This document shows, in pieces, positions 14,999 through 17,784 of a stretch of DNA of 17,784 nt. The DNA comes from Bacillota bacterium (lineage in GTDB: Bacteria > Bacillota > Clostridia > Clostridiales > Caloramatoraceae). The stretch spans positions 1 to 17,784 of the forward strand of contig JAEWEN010000113.1 in the NCBI GenBank assembly GCA_023389275.1. Direction: 5' to 3'. The position numbers were made by a program, and so were the translations under genes. Below the pieces are notes generated by a model. That model searched no databases. It saw nothing but the letters and a program-made list of their open reading frames with translations, and was not told the DNA's origin. Numbering within the stretch: position 1 is the first letter of the stretch; each line of letters opens with the position of its first letter.

Positions 14999-15176
14999 AA
15001 AAACTGCTAAAGGTTAGAACTTTATTTGATATTTTAAAGGAATTTGTGGTTTTTGTAGGGGTAATGGTTGTTAAAGTAAGAATATGAATATTCATATATC
15101 TTATTTTGCCTGTGATTCTTTTTAATATTAGATTTATGTTCTAAGTTCTAACAAAACGAAGGGAGGATAAGTTCTA
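14999..15176 (+). promoter_or_regulatory. Expression platform and gcvT leader
   Basis: About 180 nucleotides lie between the second aptamer and gcvT. GTTAGAACTT (15013-15022) is exactly complementary to AAGTTCTAAC (15143-15152) and, with one G-U pair, to AAGTTCTAAT (15169-15178), which overlaps the gcvT start codon. The ribosome-binding site GGGAGG (15161-15166) lies between the two copies. A separate hairpin at 15073-15107 has a 15-base-pair stem with one bulged base, one G-U pair and an ATAT loop; its 3' arm is T-rich, but no clean T run follows it. The switch could act on translation start, on termination, or on both. Sequence alone does not decide. Confidence 0.6.
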
Positions 15177-16292
15177 ATGAGTAATTCAAAAAGAACACCG
15201 CTTTTTGAGGTTCATCAAAAAGCAGGAGGAAAAATCGTAGATTATGCAGGTTGGGAAATGCCTGTTCAGTATGAGGGGCTAGGTCTTATTGAAGAGCACG
15301 TTGCTGTAAGAACTCAAGCTGGATTATTTGACGTATCACACATGGGGGAAGTTGATATAAAAGGGCCAGAGGCTCAAAAATTTGTTGACTATCTAGTTAC
15401 AAATGATATATCAGTTCTTGAAAATACTCAAATAGCTTATACACTTATGTGTAATGAAAACGGAGGTATTGTAGAAGACCTTCTAGTTTATAAGTATAAT
15501 GAAAATCATATTTATCTTGTAATAAATGCTGCTAACATTGATAAAGATGTTAAGTGGATTGAAGAAAAAGCTAAAGGTTTTGATGTAACTGTTGAGAACG
15601 TTTCTCCACAAGTTGCAGAAGTTGCAATTCAAGGACCAGAAGCTCAAAATATATTACAAAAAGTGTCAGATGTAGATCTAAACACTATTAAATTCTTCTA
15701 CTTCAATGACTCAGTAACTGTTGCTGGATGTAAATGTCTAGTTTCAAGAACTGGTTACACTGGAGAAGATGGATTCGAAGTTTATACAACAAATGATTGT
15801 ATAGAAAAAGTATGGAACGCATTAATGGAAGCTGGAGAAGGTGTTCTTAAGCCAGCAGGACTTGGTGCTAGAGATACATTAAGATTTGAAGCTGCTCTTC
15901 CTTTATACGGAAATGAAATGGCTGAAGATATATCACCACTTGAAGCAGGACTTGGATTCTTCGTTAAGCTTCAAAAAGAATCAGACTTTGTTGGTAAGTC
16001 AGTTCTAGTTAAGCAAAAAGAAGAAGGATTAAAGAGAAAAACTGTTGGTTTCGAAATGAAAGAAAGAGGTATTCCAAGACACGGATACGAAGTTGTTAAG
16101 GATGGAAAAGTTATAGGAGCAGTAGCTACTGGATACTTCTCACCTACACTTGAAAAAACAATTGGAAATGCTTTAATAGATGCTCAATTTGCAGATCTTG
16201 GAACTGAAATTGAAATAAAAATCAGAAACAAAACTGCTAAAGCAGAAGTTGTAGGTAGAAAATTCTACCAAAAGAAAACAAAAACTAAGTAA
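15177..16292 (+). CDS. gcvT: Aminomethyltransferase, glycine cleavage system T protein
   Basis: The T protein takes the aminomethyl group from lipoylated H protein, releases ammonia and passes the carbon to tetrahydrofolate as methylene-THF. The 371-residue length is standard. Family segments are present: GWEMPVQYEG (25-34), GLFDVSHMGE (49-58), NENGGIVEDLLVYK (93-106), in which D101 is the expected catalytic aspartate, LVINAANIDKD (114-124), SRTGYTGEDGFEVY, LGARDTLRFEAALPLYGNEM and PLEAGLGFFVK. The start follows GGGAGG (15161-15166) by 10 bases. It is the first gene of the riboswitch-controlled operon. Unlike the genes upstream, it often uses C-ending codons such as TTC, TAC and AAC, a usual sign of high expression. 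Confidence 0.97.
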   Translation: MSNSKRTPLFEVHQKAGGKIVDYAGWEMPVQYEGLGLIEEHVAVRTQAGLFDVSHMGEVDIKGPEAQKFVDYLVTNDISVLENTQIAYTLMCNENGGIVEDLLVYKYNENHIYLVINAANIDKDVKWIEEKAKGFDVTVENVSPQVAEVAIQGPEAQNILQKVSDVDLNTIKFFYFNDSVTVAGCKCLVSRTGYTGEDGFEVYTTNDCIEKVWNALMEAGEGVLKPAGLGARDTLRFEAALPLYGNEMAEDISPLEAGLGFFVKLQKESDFVGKSVLVKQKEEGLKRKTVGFEMKERGIPRHGYEVVKDGKVIGAVATGYFSPTLEKTIGNALIDAQFADLGTEIEIKIRNKTAKAEVVGRKFYQKKTKTK

Positions 16293-16300
16293 TCTTAGTT
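16283..16300 (+). other. Small hairpin at the gcvT 3' end
   Basis: AACTAAG and CTTAGTT form a 7-base stem around TAAT, spanning the gcvT stop codon. No T run follows, so it does not look like a terminator; it may only mark or stabilise the gcvT 3' end within the operon transcript. Confidence 0.35.
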
Positions 16301-16359
16301 AATTTATAAAAATTTAAATAAAAAATAAATATTTTTGGAATTTTAAGGAGGATTTTATA

Positions 16360-16743
16360 ATGAAAGTTGAAAATGGACTACTTTATACAAATGATCATGA
16401 CTGGGTAAAGGTTGAAGGAAACAAAGCGTATGTTGGAATTTCAGATTACGCTCAACACCAATTAGGAAGCATCGTTTACGTTGAACTACCAGAAGTTGAT
16501 TCAGAAATTGCTGCTGGAGATACTATCGGAGTTGTAGAATCAGTTAAAGCTGCTACAGACCTACATTCAGCAGTAAGCGGAACTGTTGTAGAAGTTAACG
16601 AAGATGTAGAAGGAGATCCAACTCTTCTTAACACTGACGCATATGCTAACTGGATATTCGCAGTAGAATTAAGCGATACAGCAGAATTAGACGGACTAAT
16701 GACATCAGATAAATATGAAGAGTTCCTAGGTCAGGAGGCATAA
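16360..16743 (+). CDS. gcvH: Glycine cleavage system H protein
   Basis: The H protein is the small lipoyl carrier that shuttles the aminomethyl group between the P, T and L proteins. The 127-residue chain has the lipoylation motif VVESVKAATD, with K63 as the modified lysine, preceded by QLGSIVYVELPEVDSEI and followed by SGTVVEVNEDVEGDPTLLNTDAY and NWIFAVEL, all standard for the family. AAGGAGG (16345-16351) precedes the ATG by 8 bases. The 67-base gap after gcvT holds no convincing terminator or promoter, so it is probably on the same transcript. Codon use is C-enriched as in gcvT. Confidence 0.98.
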   Translation: MKVENGLLYTNDHDWVKVEGNKAYVGISDYAQHQLGSIVYVELPEVDSEIAAGDTIGVVESVKAATDLHSAVSGTVVEVNEDVEGDPTLLNTDAYANWIFAVELSDTAELDGLMTSDKYEEFLGQEA

Positions 16744-16746
16744 TAT

Positions 16747-17784
16747 ATGTTTCCTTATATAGCAAGTACTTGTGAAGAAAGAGAGGAAATGCTTAAATCT
16801 ATAGGTATGAATTCTATAGATGAACTATTTAGTGATATTCCTGAGAATCTAAAGCTAAATAGAAGACTTGATCTTGAAGCTCCATATTCAGAGCTTGAAG
16901 TTATGAGAAAGCTTTCTTCATTAAGTAAAAAGAATTTAAGTGTTGATGATGCTACATGCTTCTTAGGAGCAGGTGCATATGATCACTATGTACCATCAGC
17001 TATCTCACACATAGTATCAAGATCAGAATTTTATACTGCATACACACCATACCAACCAGAAATTTCACAAGGTACTCTTCAAGTTATATTTGAGTACCAA
17101 TCATTAATATGTGAATTAACTGGAATGGATGTTGCAAACGCTTCAATGTACGACAATGCAACTGCAGTAGCAGAAGCTGCAAAAATGGTTGTAGGAGCTA
17201 CTAAAAAGAAAAAAGTAGTAGTATCAAAAGCTGTTCATCCAGAAGCAAGACGTGTTCTTGCAACTTACATGGATTTTAATAATATAGAAGTTGTTGAAAT
17301 TGATGTTAAAGACGGTATAACAGATATTGAAAAACTTGAAGCAGCAGTTGACAATAAAACTGCAGGTGTTATTATTCAAAGCCCTAACTTCTTCGGATGC
17401 GTTGAAGATGCAGAAGCTGTTGAAAAACTAACTCATGCTAATAAAGCTAACCTTATTATGAGTGTTGATCCTATTTCACTTGGAATATTAAAAACTCCAG
17501 GAGAAATTGGTGCAGACGTAGTTGTAGGAGATGGACAAGCGCTTGGAAACTTTATGAGTTTTGGTGGACCATACCTAGGATTTATGGCTGTTACAAACAA
17601 ACTTATGAGAAAGGTACCAGGAAGAGTTGTTGGTGAAACTGAAGATTCAGATGGAAAAAGAGCATATGTTTTAACTCTACAAGCTAGAGAGCAACATATT
17701 AGACGTGAAAAAGCTACTTCAAACATCTGTTCAAACCAAGGTCTAAATGCTGTAAGAGCTACAATTTATATGTCTCTTATGGGT
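16747..17784 (+). CDS. gcvPA: Glycine dehydrogenase (decarboxylating) subunit 1, 3'-truncated
   Basis: The P protein decarboxylates glycine with pyridoxal phosphate and loads the aminomethyl group onto the H protein. In many Firmicutes it is split into two subunits; this is the N-terminal one, usually about 445-450 residues. The frame is open for 346 codons to the window edge without a stop. It begins MFPYIASTCEEREEML and carries FLGAGAYDHY, YTPYQPEISQGTLQ (starting at residue 99), MYDNATAVAEA and GDGQALGNFMSFGGPYLGFM, typical of GcvPA. The PLP-binding lysine belongs to the second subunit (gcvPB), expected just beyond the window. AGGAGG (16733-16738) lies inside the end of gcvH, and the gap between the genes is 3 bases. 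Confidence 0.95.
   Translation, partial: MFPYIASTCEEREEMLKSIGMNSIDELFSDIPENLKLNRRLDLEAPYSELEVMRKLSSLSKKNLSVDDATCFLGAGAYDHYVPSAISHIVSRSEFYTAYTPYQPEISQGTLQVIFEYQSLICELTGMDVANASMYDNATAVAEAAKMVVGATKKKKVVVSKAVHPEARRVLATYMDFNNIEVVEIDVKDGITDIEKLEAAVDNKTAGVIIQSPNFFGCVEDAEAVEKLTHANKANLIMSVDPISLGILKTPGEIGADVVVGDGQALGNFMSFGGPYLGFMAVTNKLMRKVPGRVVGETEDSDGKRAYVLTLQAREQHIRREKATSNICSNQGLNAVRATIYMSLMG

Overview
The window is AT-rich chromosomal DNA from a low-GC anaerobic Firmicute, most likely a member of the Clostridia. The signs are an [FeFe] hydrogenase, a glycine-riboswitch-controlled glycine cleavage operon, strong AGGAGG ribosome-binding sites, and A/T-ending codons almost throughout. The species cannot be fixed from the sequence. 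I see no phage, insertion sequence, CRISPR array, tRNA or rRNA.

Layout. (1) 1-1577: the 3' nine-tenths of a clostridial-type [FeFe] hydrogenase, closed by a perfect hairpin. (2) 1681-2595: an EamA/DMT-family exporter with its own promoter, converging on the next block across a shared bidirectional terminator. (3) 6528 down to 2623, minus strand: a four-gene ABC importer operon (lipoprotein binding protein, two permeases, ATPase) whose binding protein resembles E. coli YnjB; its substrate is unknown. (4) 8534 down to 6647, minus strand: a DUF1461 membrane protein that fits the lipoprotein transacylase Lit, overlapping an M29 metallo-aminopeptidase. (5) 8616-11213, plus strand: a membrane-anchored MutS-like ATPase, then a VanY-type D,D-carboxypeptidase. 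(6) 11264-14222: a tight cobT-cobU-cobS-cobC cluster for nucleotide-loop assembly of cobalamin. (7) 14223-15176: about 950 bases without a convincing protein gene. It holds an unassigned promoter-like site, several hairpins, a good promoter, a tandem glycine riboswitch and a long expression platform. (8) 15177 to the end: gcvT, gcvH and the start of gcvPA, with a visibly more C-ending codon choice than the rest of the window.

How the parts fit. Hydrogenase and glycine cleavage both belong to fermentative redox and one-carbon metabolism. The riboswitch would tie glycine breakdown to glycine supply. The cob genes complete B12 from cobinamide and a lower-ligand base, but no cobalamin riboswitch precedes them. 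Most of the window is ordinary core metabolism. The points most worth checking are the expression platform of the glycine riboswitch, where one 10-base segment can pair with either of two repeats, one of them overlapping the gcvT start codon; the possible small RNA at 14425-14635; the candidate Lit; and the YnjB-type importer with separate permeases.
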